DNA from: Neolewinella antarctica
GTDB taxonomy: Bacteria > Bacteroidota > Bacteroidia > Chitinophagales > Saprospiraceae
Direction of reading: 5' to 3'
Length of the DNA: 64,000 nt
Assembly: GCF_011927835.1 (NCBI RefSeq)
Contig: NZ_JAATJH010000011.1
Location: 1 to 64,000, forward strand
The notes below the pieces were generated by a model, which was given only the letters and a program-made list of their open reading frames with translations, was not told where the DNA came from and made no database searches. The position numbers and the translations under genes are program-made. This document shows positions 43,415 to 52,566 of the stretch, in pieces (position 1 is the first letter of the stretch; each line of letters starts with the position of its first letter).

Positions 43415-44437
43415 CTATCTATTCGGTTGCTCCATTAGTAGAAACTTGTAAATATCTAGATATCCCGCTACCATTCTCTCCACCGAGAAACGGTCCAGCG
43501 CCCGGTCAGCTACGTAGCGCCGGTCCAGGTCACTAACTTTTTCAACAGCCGCTACCGCAGTTTCAACACTACTCGTCAAAAACCCCGTCCGCCCGTCCTC
43601 AATCAACTCCGGCATCGAACCCCGGTTCGTCGCAATCACCGGCGTGCCCGTCATCATCGCTTCAGCGACGCTGAGGCCGAAGGGCTCGTCGAAGCTAATG
43701 GGGTGCAGCAGTGCCAGCGCACTACCTAGAAGTTTGTCCCGCTCGGCCGGACCGACGTTACCGACGTAGCGCACGCGGTCGTCATCAATGAATGGCTTTA
43801 CACGATTGTTAAAGTACCCTTCGTCCTGCACCAACCCAGCGATAATCAATGTCTTCCCCGCACGACGCGCGATGTCAATGGCTTCGGCCGCACCCTTTTC
43901 CGGGTGAATTCTACCGAAGTAGAGCAAGTAGTCGTCCGGTTCCTCGCGGAAGGTGAACTGGTCCACGTCAATACCGTTGTAGACAGTTGCCGCGTAGTCC
44001 AGCCGCGCATCCCGGTTAGCGTCGCTGATGCTAACGTAGGCGCAAGTTTTGTTGTAGCGCTCGTAGAGGGGGATGATGCGTTCGGAGCTGAAACCGTGCA
44101 CGGTCGTCACCATCGGTACGCCGAGGTGAGGACTGAAACTGAGCGGCATGAAGTCGAATTGGTTGTGGATCAAATCGAACTCCCCCACCCGATCCATCAC
44201 CTGGCCGATGTGGCTGTATTCCATGACTTTTACGTCGCCACCTGGCCGTTCCGCGTAACCTGCCGGGACGGTCGCGACCAGTTTACCGGCCGTCCGGCTC
44301 GTGCCGGTCGCGAAGAGCGTTACGTCGATGCCGCGGGCGACGAGGCCTTCGGTCAGGTGGGAGGTGACTTGTTCCCAGGGGCCGTAGGCGGCGGGGGGCG
44401 TGGCCCAGGCTATGGGGGCTAGCATGGCTATTTTCAT
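43415..44437 (-). CDS. GT4-family glycosyltransferase
   Basis: Retaining nucleotide-sugar-dependent glycosyltransferase with two Rossmann-like lobes (GT-B). The ATG at 44437 starts MKIAMLAPIAWATPP, the usual N-terminus of this subfamily; the longer frame to 44533 has no support. 340 residues. Motifs: TTVHGFSSERIIPLYERY (about 110-127), YNGIDVDQF, YFGRIHPEKGAAEAI, and the donor-binding E-x7-E in FDEPFGLSVAEAMMTGTPVIA near residue 250-270. Similar to cytoplasmic enzymes that act on capsule, trehalose-like or storage sugars; acceptor unknown. Transcribed alone, divergently from the MscS gene. Confidence 0.9.
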   Translation of the reverse strand: MKIAMLAPIAWATPPAAYGPWEQVTSHLTEGLVARGIDVTLFATGTSRTAGKLVATVPAGYAERPGGDVKVMEYSHIGQVMDRVGEFDLIHNQFDFMPLSFSPHLGVPMVTTVHGFSSERIIPLYERYNKTCAYVSISDANRDARLDYAATVYNGIDVDQFTFREEPDDYLLYFGRIHPEKGAAEAIDIARRAGKTLIIAGLVQDEGYFNNRVKPFIDDDRVRYVGNVGPAERDKLLGSALALLHPISFDEPFGLSVAEAMMTGTPVIATNRGSMPELIEDGRTGFLTSSVETAVAAVEKVSDLDRRYVADRALDRFSVERMVAGYLDIYKFLLMEQPNR

Positions 44438-44527
44438 GGATATTGGTCTGGTGGTCTGGTAAGGAACTGGGGTATGAGGTACTGATTTCGGTTTTTGGGT
44501 AATAACGCTGCTTTCGTACGTACTTGC

Positions 44528-44549
44528 TTGCACCCGCGACCGCGCCCTG
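44528..44549 (+). repeat. Composite repeat, GCGACCGCGC core
   Basis: TTGCACCCGCGACCGCGCCC with an exact short-consensus match. Intergenic, between the divergent glycosyltransferase and MscS genes. Confidence 0.85.
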
Positions 44550-44594
44550 AATATTTAAAGCAGGAATGACGGCAAAACGAACTTCGGCAACGCC

Positions 44595-44612
44595 TATTCT
44601 TATATAAGAATA
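44595..44612. promoter_or_regulatory. Perfect 18-bp palindrome at the MscS start codon
   Basis: TATTCTTATATAAGAATA is fully self-complementary and ends on the A of the ATG at 44612. It could be an operator or hide the ribosome-binding region in a hairpin. No Shine-Dalgarno-like sequence is visible, which is usual in Bacteroidota. Confidence 0.4.
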
Positions 44613-46330
44613 TGCTGAAATTTACCCATTTATTCCTGTTGTTGGTGTCCGCTACGAGCCTAGTCGCGCAGCAGGGGGATGATGACCTACCGACCCGCGA
44701 CAGTATTTTCGAGTACGCCGCCGACCGTGAAATCAGTAACACGCTCGGGGAGTACAACGCGGCTTATTACCAAGTGGATGAACTGAACCCCGGCCTGGCA
44801 CCCCGCCCCGACGGCATGTCTTTACGCACGCCGCAGGCGACCCTGGAATTATTCATCAAGCAGGCCCGCAAGAATAACTATGGCCTCGCCGCCCAGGCCC
44901 TCAACCTTAATTTGTTACCAGCGGACCTACAAAAGTCCGAAGCCGCCACCCTCGCCGAAAAACTCCATTACGTCATCCGCCAACGCGTCCCGATCTCCTG
45001 GGGTGACCTGCCCGACCGGCCCGACGGACAAACCAACCGCAGCACCACGCAGGAAGCCATCGCCGGTGAACCGCGCCGGACGATCAACTTCGGTTCGCTG
45101 GATGTCGACGGCCGGAAGGTCACCCTCAGCCTGCAACGCCTCCGCGTCAAGGAAACACCGCCCGTGTGGGTCATCAGCGCCGAAACAACCGAAAACATCG
45201 AGGCGCTGTACACCGCTTACGGACCGACCTGGCTCAACCGCGTCATGCCCGAATGGGCGGAGCAGCGCGTGCTCGGCGTCAAGGTCTGGAAACTCGTCGG
45301 GCTAGTAGTTTTTGCCCTGTTGTGTTACTTAGCGGCCCTGCTGATTTACCGCTTTGTCGCCTGGCTCGTCGGGCAATCGGACGCCGAATGGGTGAACGAC
45401 CTGGGCGATAAGATGGCTACGCCGATCAGTCTGGCCGGTGGCAGTCTACTGTTCTACATCGTCATGAACGACTTGTTGAAGATTGCCGGCGGTTGGTCGC
45501 CCTACCTGTATAGTTTGCTCCTGGCCGTGGTCATTCTTTCCCTTACCTGGTTGATCATGCGGGTGATCGACTACGCGATCGAGCGGATCCGGGACCTCAA
45601 GGTCGCCGACGTTTCCGACGAGGATAACCTCGAAAGCCGTCGTTTGCTCACCTACATTTCTGTTGGCCGCTGGGTGCTGACGACCATCGTCGTGATGGTC
45701 GGCATCAGCGTCATCGTCGGCCAATTTCCACAGTTGCGGAACCTGGGCGTGAGCCTGATCGCTTCGGCGGGGATTGCGACCGTCGTGCTCGGTATCGCCG
45801 CGCAGAGTACGCTCGGCAACGTCGTCGCCGGCCTCCAGATCGCCATCACCAAACCCGCCCGGATCGGCGACAGCATCATTACCTCGAACGGGGAATACGG
45901 GACGGTAGAGGACATCCGCTTTACTTACCTGGTCGTCAAGACCTGGGAAGCGCGGCGGCTAGTTATTCCTTTAAAGTACTTCATCGACCACCCGTTTCAA
46001 AACTGGTCGATGAACGATCCGCACATGTTGAAGCCGATCGTTCTGTACGCTGATTTTGGCGTGGACGTGGAGCGGATTCGGGAGAAGTTTATCGGGCTTT
46101 GCAAAGCCAACGAGCATTACGATGGGGAATCGGAGCCGAGCGTGCAGGTGGTTGGTTCGGATAAGGAAGCGCTAAAGATTCGCTGCCTTACCTCGGCTAA
46201 AGATGCGCCTTCGGCCTGGACTTTGCACGTGGAGTTGCGGGAGGCGATGGTAAAGTGGCTGGCTGGTTTGGACGGTGGTGGGAATTTGGCCCGGGAGCGG
46301 GTGCAGGTGATTTCCGAAGGGGAGCAATAA
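44612..46330 (+). CDS. Mechanosensitive ion channel of the MscS family
   Basis: Pressure-relief channel opening under membrane tension. 572 residues: signal-like N-terminus (FTHLFLLLVSATSLVAQ), a periplasmic extramembrane domain (about 20-215), several TM helices (about 225-245, 270-290, 300-320, 345-365), and the pore helix VSLIASAGIATVVLGIAAQ (about 381-399). The MscS beta domain follows with GLQIAITKPARIGDSI and NGEYGTVEDIRFTYLVVKTWEARRLVIP, and a cytoplasmic alpha/beta domain closes the protein. The large periplasmic domain makes it an MscK/YbdG-like relative rather than minimal MscS. Possibly co-transcribed with the membrane protein gene 100 nt downstream. Confidence 0.9.
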   Translation: MLKFTHLFLLLVSATSLVAQQGDDDLPTRDSIFEYAADREISNTLGEYNAAYYQVDELNPGLAPRPDGMSLRTPQATLELFIKQARKNNYGLAAQALNLNLLPADLQKSEAATLAEKLHYVIRQRVPISWGDLPDRPDGQTNRSTTQEAIAGEPRRTINFGSLDVDGRKVTLSLQRLRVKETPPVWVISAETTENIEALYTAYGPTWLNRVMPEWAEQRVLGVKVWKLVGLVVFALLCYLAALLIYRFVAWLVGQSDAEWVNDLGDKMATPISLAGGSLLFYIVMNDLLKIAGGWSPYLYSLLLAVVILSLTWLIMRVIDYAIERIRDLKVADVSDEDNLESRRLLTYISVGRWVLTTIVVMVGISVIVGQFPQLRNLGVSLIASAGIATVVLGIAAQSTLGNVVAGLQIAITKPARIGDSIITSNGEYGTVEDIRFTYLVVKTWEARRLVIPLKYFIDHPFQNWSMNDPHMLKPIVLYADFGVDVERIREKFIGLCKANEHYDGESEPSVQVVGSDKEALKIRCLTSAKDAPSAWTLHVELREAMVKWLAGLDGGGNLARERVQVISEGEQ

Positions 46331-46432
46331 TCGTTTGGCGTAACGCCCCAGGATTTATTCAGTAGAGCCGGTTCCCTAAAAAATGCCGGGGCCAATTACG
46401 GCGGATCGACCATTGCGAATTATCTTCCCAGC

Positions 46433-47788
46433 ATGGACGAGGAACCAAAGGGCGCTCCCGCCCCCATCACGGACGATAAAGCGTGGCTGGACCGCCTCCA
46501 ACAGGAAAGTTGGCAATTAGAACTGATCATTAGTGACTTCTCCATCTTTTTATTGCTGGCTGGTCTGGATCCGTTCCTGAGCAGCACGCCTTCCGTCTTT
46601 GCCCTGACCGATCAGGCCCAGCAGTACTTTATTTTCGGCCTCATCACGGGGTTTATGAGCATCGCCTACCTGGCGCTACTGATCTGCCTGATCGTCCACG
46701 TCGTGTTTCGGGGGCTCTGGATCGCCGCAATCGGTTTGCGGTACGTATCCGGCGACATCGACTACGTAGCCCTGCGTTACCAACCGACCTACCAAAAATG
46801 GCTCCGGCGGCGGCTCGGCACGTTTGACGAATACATCCTACGGTTGGAACGCTACAGCAGCGTGATCTTCTCCGTCGCTTTTCTCGTGCTGTTTTGCTTC
46901 ATCAGCGTGACCGCTTTTTTCGCGTGGATCTACCTCCTCCAGCAACTCGACGGTTGGCTGACTGGCGTAGAAATGTCCGAGAATGGGGTATTCGCCGGTG
47001 GCGGAATATTCGGCATTACTGGCTGGGTTTTGGGGCTGCTTTACCTAATTGATTTCTTTACCCTCGGTTTCTTTAAGCGCAACCGCTTCACGGCCAAAGT
47101 TTACTACCCGATCTACCGGCTCATGGGCTGGGTAACGCTCGCCAACCTTTACCGCCCGCTGTACCATAACCTGGTCGACGATCGGTTCGGCCGCAAACTC
47201 GCCCGGCTGCTGCCCCTGATCGTGATCGGCGTCATGTGCCTGGTTAGCCTGCGGATTATAACGCACCCCTACTTTCCCGGCTATTTCCGCGACGGCGAGG
47301 TGTGGGTAGACTATCGCAATTACGCAGACGAAGGTGCCGATATTCGTGGCCAGCGGTTCCGCGTCACCCTAGCTAGTCGGTACGTCCAGCACGATTACGT
47401 CGAAGCGTTCGCCAGCTACCGACCCCGCAATCAGGATCCGGCGATCGAACGTAAGTTCCCCGACCTGGATTACGCCCGCTACACCGGGCTGAAACTGGGC
47501 GAACCCATCCAGCTCACGCCCATCTACAATTTCGACCCCGCGTACAGCTACGATACTTTGCTCCTAGCCCTTAGCAGCGTGTACCGCTTATACGTGAACG
47601 ACAGCCTGCGCCAGGACGTGCCCGCGCGGTTCTTTCACAGCGAGTGGCGCGACCAGCCCGGGCTACTGTACATGATCCCCACCCACGACCTCCCCGTCGG
47701 CGAGCATATTTTGCGGGTTGACCTGCAACGGTTACGGAACGATTCGTTGGTTTGGGAACGGGGAGATGGGGTTCGTTTTTACAAATAG
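46433..47788 (+). CDS. Multi-pass membrane protein of unknown function
   Basis: 451 residues. Hydrophobic helices near 33-50, 68-100, 140-168, 183-205 and 258-278, then a soluble C-terminal part (about 280-451) that probably faces the periplasm and ends with RLRNDSLVWERGDGVRFYK. The N-terminus has an acidic/proline stretch and QQESWQLELIISDFSIFLLL. I do not recognise a family; proteins of this type appear in Bacteroidota as unannotated membrane proteins. It follows the MscS gene on the same strand by 100 nt, and a function in envelope stress is only a guess from that position. Confidence 0.75.
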   Translation: MDEEPKGAPAPITDDKAWLDRLQQESWQLELIISDFSIFLLLAGLDPFLSSTPSVFALTDQAQQYFIFGLITGFMSIAYLALLICLIVHVVFRGLWIAAIGLRYVSGDIDYVALRYQPTYQKWLRRRLGTFDEYILRLERYSSVIFSVAFLVLFCFISVTAFFAWIYLLQQLDGWLTGVEMSENGVFAGGGIFGITGWVLGLLYLIDFFTLGFFKRNRFTAKVYYPIYRLMGWVTLANLYRPLYHNLVDDRFGRKLARLLPLIVIGVMCLVSLRIITHPYFPGYFRDGEVWVDYRNYADEGADIRGQRFRVTLASRYVQHDYVEAFASYRPRNQDPAIERKFPDLDYARYTGLKLGEPIQLTPIYNFDPAYSYDTLLLALSSVYRLYVNDSLRQDVPARFFHSEWRDQPGLLYMIPTHDLPVGEHILRVDLQRLRNDSLVWERGDGVRFYK

Positions 47789-47849
47789 GTAGTTTGTGTT
47801 TTTGCTCGCTTTCAAAGGGAGGCTAAGTGCACGGCCCTACGTATGCGTT

Positions 47850-47906
47850 GCAAAAACCCCGGCACCCCCGATCCCGATAGCTATCGGGATCGGGGTCCGC
47901 GCCCCA
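47850..47906 (+). repeat. Composite repeat, long form with CCCGATAGCTATCGGG core
   Basis: CAAAAACCCCGGCACCCCCG shoulder, core GATCCCGATAGCTATCGGGA, then GGGGTCCGCGCCCC. It carries both the shoulder and a CCGCGCCCC end seen in the other core type, linking the two repeat classes. Intergenic between convergent genes. Confidence 0.85.
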
Positions 47907-47926
47907 GATTTAAACGGTGCCGAATC

Positions 47927-50311
47927 CTATCGAATACTCCCCCGGATTCGCCGCTCGTCCGAGCCCGCACCGCGTTCGAAGCGCCAGCGGAAGGACACCC
48001 CACCCCGCCAGCGCGTCCACTCGAATTCGTTTAGTTCGGTGAACGTCGGTTGGTTAAATTCCGTATTGCGAAAGCGGGGGCTGCGTAGGTAAGCACTTAC
48101 TGTGTACTTGCCCTTCCACTCCTTGCTCGCCCCAAAATTCGCGGCCCAGGCGGGTAAGTTCACGCCCTGCGCATCCTCGCGCCGCGCCTCGTAGAAACCC
48201 TGCACCTGGAGTCGAACATCACCCGGAACGGTCAGTCGCCCACTGAGACTGCCTGACCAAGTGCCGCCGGTAGCCGCGAAATCCCGACCTTCTACCGTGC
48301 CTTCCTCGCGAAAAGCGAAGTAGTTGATTTCCCCGGAAAGCGTCAGGCTTTCCGTCGCCAGGTAGTTGGCCGTCAGCTCCACGCCCAGCACTTGTTCTTT
48401 GCCGAGGTTCACCGGCCGGGTGACGATCGTCCCCTGTTCCAGCCCGAACACATTTTCCGGCGTTTGCTCGACGACGACCTTCCAGAAATCCCGTACCTGT
48501 CCGGCGTAAACGGCCGGGTTCAGCGTCAGTTTTTCCTTGCGGTAGAGCACGTTCCATTCGATCCGGTCGAGGTAGATGGGGTTGATGTCCGGATTACCGA
48601 CGTAGAGGGTGGTCGGGTCGGAAATACCGCCGAAGGTGTTGATGAAGTAGAAAGGCGGGCGGCGAATCCGGCGGCTGTAACTGACTTGGCTGGAGGTGGC
48701 TTCGCTGAACTGGTATTGCAGACTCAGGGAAGGGAATAGGTTAAGGTAGTTGTCATCTACCTCCGGTGTTTCCACCCGGTTTTCGGTGCGGACGGAGGTG
48801 AATTCGGCGCGAAGGCCGGCCTGGACACTAATCTTCTCCTTCGACCAGCCGTACTGCCCGTAAGCTGCGGCGATTCGTTCGAAATATTTTAACTCATTGG
48901 TCAGGGCGGCAACGGGCCGGAATAATTCGCCGTCGGCTAGTTCCGTGATGTAGTCCGCCCGGATGATGCGGGTTTCGGCGCGGGTGCCGAGCTCAAGTTT
49001 TCCGTATTCGCCGAGGGGCGTGGTGTAGTCGGCTTGCAGGAGGTAATCGTTGCTGCCTTCTTCGGTGTCGGTACGGTAGCGGAAAGAGTTTTCCGGGGTG
49101 GCGGCGGTGAGCGTCACGTCTTCGTATTCCGGCTCCGACCAGCGGTCGTTCTTGAAGTAGACGTTCAGGGTGCGACCTTCCGTGGGGTAGGTTTTGCTGA
49201 AGGTGAGGTCGGTTTGCTGGTAGGTGCCTGGTTCGAGGTAGTCCCTGAATTGTTGAGAATTTTGCGTGGACGCGGGTGCCAGGTTAGGGAAGGAGAGCGC
49301 AAAGTCTACGGTCGTTTCGTCCTTGTTGCGCTGGTGGTAAAGCGAATAGCTAGCGCTCAGACTGCTGGAAGAAGTCAGTTGGTATTCAAGCCCGAAAAGA
49401 CCGCTCCCGGCCAGGTCGTTCCGGTCCATCGCCGTCGTCTGGCGGAATACGGACGGGTTGTCGTTCAGCGTGCTGGACCGGATCAGATCCCCACTCCCGA
49501 AGTAATTCGAGTAGCGGCCGCCGACGTTCAGGTAAGCCGAAAATTTCTCCCGACGCAGGTTCAAACTCAGGTCGATTGTGTGCTGGTCGGGAATGCCCGT
49601 ACCGACGTTGAGCGTCCCGCCGTAACCCCTGGTAGCTTCCTTTTTCAGGATAATGTTGAGAATACCAGCCGTCCCCGCCGCCTCGTAAATGGCCGAAGGG
49701 TTAGTCATGATTTCCACCCGCTCTACACTGGAAGCTGGAATGGCGGACAACCCGCCCCGATCGGCCAGCGCGGAAGGCCTTCCGTTGATGAGGATCTTAA
49801 TGCCCCCGTCCCCCCGGTAGGCCACCGCACCGTCTACCCCGACGGTCACCGACGGGATTTGCTCCAGGATTTCGTTGGCCGTCCCGTTAGCACTCAGGGC
49901 ATCTTCCCCCACGTTAAAGACTTTCTTATCCAGGCTCAGACTCATTTGGCTGCGTTGGGCACTCACCTCCACGGCATCCAAATCAACCGCCCCGGAGCTT
50001 AAGCGCACGGCTTCCATAACCAACCCTGCATCCAGCGACAGCGCCACCTCTTTTGCCGCGAAACCGATGAACTCGAAACGTAAGCGGTAATTACCTTTTG
50101 GTAAGGATAATTCCCAGCGGCCGGCCACGTCGGTGATCGTCCCGTCCACCAAAGTCGAATCGGGCGCAAAGGCGGAAACGGTCGCGTATTCCAACGGCGG
50201 CCCGCTTTCTGACAGGATGATCCCGGAAAGTAAAACCTTGGTTTCGGGCAAAGCAGTAGCTGGGAGGCTGCCGGCAAGCGCCAGCAGACTCAGGAGGAAG
50301 AAGAGTCGCAT
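47927..50311 (-). CDS. TonB-dependent receptor with carboxypeptidase-like domain (OMP_b-brl_3 type)
   Basis: Outer-membrane receptor of 794 residues from the ATG at 50311, which gives the signal peptide MRLFFLLSLLALAGSLPATA; 13 extra codons upstream are unsupported. A carboxypeptidase-regulatory-like domain (about 22-105, GIILSESGPPLEYATVSAF) leads into the plug (about 110-215, VEVSAQRSQMSLSLDKKVFNVG, ILEQIPSVTVGVDGAV, GGIKILINGRPS). The barrel follows, with EAAGTAGILNIILKKEATRGYGGT, typical of the OMP_b-brl_3 family. It ends in RRIRGSIR without a strong C-terminal aromatic. An interspersed repeat (49257-49286) is read in frame inside a predicted extracellular loop. Ligand unknown. Confidence 0.9.
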   Translation of the reverse strand: MRLFFLLSLLALAGSLPATALPETKVLLSGIILSESGPPLEYATVSAFAPDSTLVDGTITDVAGRWELSLPKGNYRLRFEFIGFAAKEVALSLDAGLVMEAVRLSSGAVDLDAVEVSAQRSQMSLSLDKKVFNVGEDALSANGTANEILEQIPSVTVGVDGAVAYRGDGGIKILINGRPSALADRGGLSAIPASSVERVEIMTNPSAIYEAAGTAGILNIILKKEATRGYGGTLNVGTGIPDQHTIDLSLNLRREKFSAYLNVGGRYSNYFGSGDLIRSSTLNDNPSVFRQTTAMDRNDLAGSGLFGLEYQLTSSSSLSASYSLYHQRNKDETTVDFALSFPNLAPASTQNSQQFRDYLEPGTYQQTDLTFSKTYPTEGRTLNVYFKNDRWSEPEYEDVTLTAATPENSFRYRTDTEEGSNDYLLQADYTTPLGEYGKLELGTRAETRIIRADYITELADGELFRPVAALTNELKYFERIAAAYGQYGWSKEKISVQAGLRAEFTSVRTENRVETPEVDDNYLNLFPSLSLQYQFSEATSSQVSYSRRIRRPPFYFINTFGGISDPTTLYVGNPDINPIYLDRIEWNVLYRKEKLTLNPAVYAGQVRDFWKVVVEQTPENVFGLEQGTIVTRPVNLGKEQVLGVELTANYLATESLTLSGEINYFAFREEGTVEGRDFAATGGTWSGSLSGRLTVPGDVRLQVQGFYEARREDAQGVNLPAWAANFGASKEWKGKYTVSAYLRSPRFRNTEFNQPTFTELNEFEWTRWRGGVSFRWRFERGAGSDERRIRGSIR
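49257..49286 (-). repeat. Composite repeat, in frame inside the TonB receptor
   Basis: TTTTGCGTGGACGCGGGTGC followed by CAGGTT matches the repeat with two core changes. On the coding strand it gives NLAPASTQN, parallel to DLAPATAQN in the M56 protein. Confidence 0.7.
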
Positions 50312-50361
50312 TGGTGTGTTTATTTGTGACGCCGACTGGTGGGTTGGCACTAGTGTTTCAT

Positions 50362-50427
50362 TTACACATCTGATGAACTTTTGGCTTTCATCGCTGCGCG
50401 CTGAAAGTCAAAAGATGCATCCGATGA
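50362..50427 (+). repeat. 66-bp hairpin element, copy A
   Basis: Ends TTACACATCTGATGAACTTT and GATGCATCCGATGA. The centre TTTTGGCTTTCA / TGAAAGTCAAAA forms a stem around TCGCTGCGCGC. Opposite orientation to copy B at 50535. Confidence 0.85.
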
Positions 50428-50534
50428 GAAATGAAGATTTCGCTACGTTTGATGATTACGTAATGACAGCGAAAATTGAATTGAAGAAAATGTATTAATT
50501 AAGTCAGTTCTAGCTGCGCTGCTGCCAACGGCGG

Positions 50535-50600
50535 TCATCGGATGCATCTTTGGTAGGTCGTTGCGGAGCAATGATCTACCAAAGTTCATCAGATGTGTAA
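50535..50600 (-). repeat. 66-bp hairpin element, copy B
   Basis: Reverse complement has the same ends and the same 66-bp length as copy A, but its centre is CTTTGGTAG / CTACCAAAG around a different loop. Together A and B flank 107 nt with no convincing gene. Confidence 0.85.
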
Positions 50601-50613
50601 CTGACGGGATAAC

Positions 50614-52566
50614 CTACCGCGTAGCCCCCGCCTCCAGCAAATAGTCAACAATCCAACCATTCCCCTCCTCGGCGGCGTAGCTCAGCGCCGTCCGGCCGTG
50701 GAGGTCCACGACGTTCACCCCAATTCCCTGCTCCAAGAGGTACAGCACGATCCGGTTGTTCCCTTCTTCCGCCGCGTAGTGCAACGCCGTGCGCCCGTGG
50801 CCATCGAGTGAAATGATGTCAGCACCGTTAGCAAGCAAAGATTTAACGATTGAAAGGTGGTTTTCCTCGGCCGCGGCGTGCAGCGGCGAACCCATTTTCC
50901 GCAGGGCGTTGATGTCAGCACCAGCCTGAACCAGGACCGTGATCATCTCCGGGTGGCCCTCGCTGGCGGCCATCGTCAGGGCGGAGCGGGGGGTGCCCGG
51001 CACGTCCGCTTTGGCACCCCGGCTCAGCAGTAATCTGGCTACGTCCACCGCATCTTCGTCGGCGGCTTCGATGAGTGCCGTCCAGCCGTTACTGTTGACG
51101 TAATTGACGTTAGCGCCGCGCTCGATGAGTAACAATGCGGTAGCTTCCTGGTGCTCGCTGGCGGCCACCATTAGCGGTGTCCAACCGTCAGCGTCTTCGC
51201 CGTTGACGTCCACGCCGAGGCTGAGAAAATACCGGACGCGTTCTTGATCTCCTTCATCCACCGCGCGTAGGAATTGGGTGAATTGCTCGTTCTGCCCCTC
51301 GTTAATGTCGAGGTGTCGGTTCACCCGATTTGCTGCCATCTCGTCTTCTACTTCCGTTTCTATTCGAACGATTTCGGCGTTGGGAACCGGGGGTTCAGGT
51401 GCTGCGGGCGGCGCAGTTGGGGGCGGGGGCGGTGGAGCGGGAGGTAGCGGCACCATCGAATTTTCGCTTGCTTCCGTGAAGTCGTTACCAGCCAGTCGGA
51501 GTTCGTTGTCGGGCTGACTGGAAAGCGTGATCGCCAACGCCATAATCCCAAAAATAATGACGGCGGAAGTGAAGCCTTCTCCGTACGTACCCGTGCCGAG
51601 GTAGCCGGTCAGCAGGCGTTTCACCCGTCCCTGGAACCCGCGGCCACGCCCCTTGAAGGCCATTGCCAAAGCAGGCGTTAGTTCTGATTCTTTCAGTTGA
51701 ATGAGCGTCTTTGCGTACCCGACGCGTTCGCCGGTAACCGCAATGGCCAGGTCGTCGCAACAGTGCTCGCGTTCCTCCTCGATCCGCGCCGACATCCACC
51801 AGACGGCGGGGTGATAAAAGAACAGGATGCAGAAGAGCGTTTGGCCGAGGTTAACCAGAAAATCGTGGCGTTTGACGTGGGCCAGTTCGTGGGCTAGGAT
51901 GGTGCGCAATTCCGGCTCGGCCAGTTGCTCTAGCAGGGTGGCGGGGAACATGACGACGGGTTGCAGCCAGCCGACCGTGAAGGGGGAAGTTACGCGGAAA
52001 GAGGTCAGGTAGCGGACGGCCTTTTGCAAGCCCATCTTTTCCTCCAGCTCCCGCAACATCGGCGCATATTTGGCTGAAAAAGACTCCGCGCCGTAGTTTT
52101 TGAGCCGTTGCAGAAATACTAACTGCCCAATGAACCTCAGTTGGAGCACCAGCACGCCGAGTAGCCACAGCGTGACGATGAGCGGTAGGTGCTCATTATA
52201 ATAACTTGTGACGCGCTCCAGAAAATTTGCTTCGTAGCTATTTCCCGTATAATTATTTTGCGCAGTCGCGGGTGCCAAGTCAGTTTGTAAAGCGATGCTT
52301 GCGGGTAAGCCCCCCGCTTCCTGGATAACGACGGAAGCAGTTGTAACATCCGCCCCGTAAAGAGAAGCAAACGTCAGCCCCACCGTCAGGAAGAAACCAC
52401 CCAGCATCGCGATGGACACGTAATACCGCGCCCGAGCACTGTACTTCCGCAAAGCCAGCAAAACCAAGCCCAATCCAAGGGCAAAAGCCGCCGCCTGCCA
52501 GAGCGAATGCACGAGCGTCCAGCCGGTAGCGTGGACGAGTTCCGGAGAAAAGAGTTGCTCGATCAT
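50614..52566 (-). CDS. BlaR1-like M56 peptidase fused to ankyrin repeats
   Basis: Membrane metallopeptidase of 650 residues. Helices near 18-38, 48-68, 127-155 and 328-348 surround the M56 catalytic region HELAH (226-230, zinc site) and EEEREHCCDDLA (about 262-273). After the last helix comes a proline-rich linker (PPAPPPPPPTAPPAAP), then about seven ankyrin repeats to the end (about 412-650; GWTPLMVAASEHQEATALLL, GRTALHYAAEEGN, GRTALSYAAEEGN). In BlaR1 the C-terminal part is the extracytoplasmic ligand sensor, so by topology the ankyrin array would sit there as the sensor. It overlaps the BlaI-like repressor gene by 4 nt (ATGA), as expected for a sensor-protease that inactivates the repressor. 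An in-frame composite repeat codes for the loop after TM2 (LAPATAQNN). No penicillin-binding domain is present. Confidence 0.88.
   Translation of the reverse strand: MIEQLFSPELVHATGWTLVHSLWQAAAFALGLGLVLLALRKYSARARYYVSIAMLGGFFLTVGLTFASLYGADVTTASVVIQEAGGLPASIALQTDLAPATAQNNYTGNSYEANFLERVTSYYNEHLPLIVTLWLLGVLVLQLRFIGQLVFLQRLKNYGAESFSAKYAPMLRELEEKMGLQKAVRYLTSFRVTSPFTVGWLQPVVMFPATLLEQLAEPELRTILAHELAHVKRHDFLVNLGQTLFCILFFYHPAVWWMSARIEEEREHCCDDLAIAVTGERVGYAKTLIQLKESELTPALAMAFKGRGRGFQGRVKRLLTGYLGTGTYGEGFTSAVIIFGIMALAITLSSQPDNELRLAGNDFTEASENSMVPLPPAPPPPPPTAPPAAPEPPVPNAEIVRIETEVEDEMAANRVNRHLDINEGQNEQFTQFLRAVDEGDQERVRYFLSLGVDVNGEDADGWTPLMVAASEHQEATALLLIERGANVNYVNSNGWTALIEAADEDAVDVARLLLSRGAKADVPGTPRSALTMAASEGHPEMITVLVQAGADINALRKMGSPLHAAAEENHLSIVKSLLANGADIISLDGHGRTALHYAAEEGNNRIVLYLLEQGIGVNVVDLHGRTALSYAAEEGNGWIVDYLLEAGATR
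52257..52285 (-). repeat. Composite repeat, in frame inside the M56-ankyrin gene
   Basis: TTTTGCGCAGTCGCGGGTGC followed by CAAG. One change from the GCGACCGCGC core. It encodes DLAPATAQN in the extracytoplasmic loop between TM2 and TM3. Confidence 0.75.

Noticed and set aside
46293-46315. GGGAGCGGGTGCAGGTGATT as another composite repeat
   Set aside because: Only the shoulder matches; the core GCGACC is absent.
49034-50002. 322-codon open frame on the plus strand
   Set aside because: Antisense to the TonB receptor; no domain or signal peptide.
50133-50498. 121-codon open frame crossing the 66-bp repeat copy A
   Set aside because: It begins antisense to the receptor gene and its end is encoded by repeat sequence.
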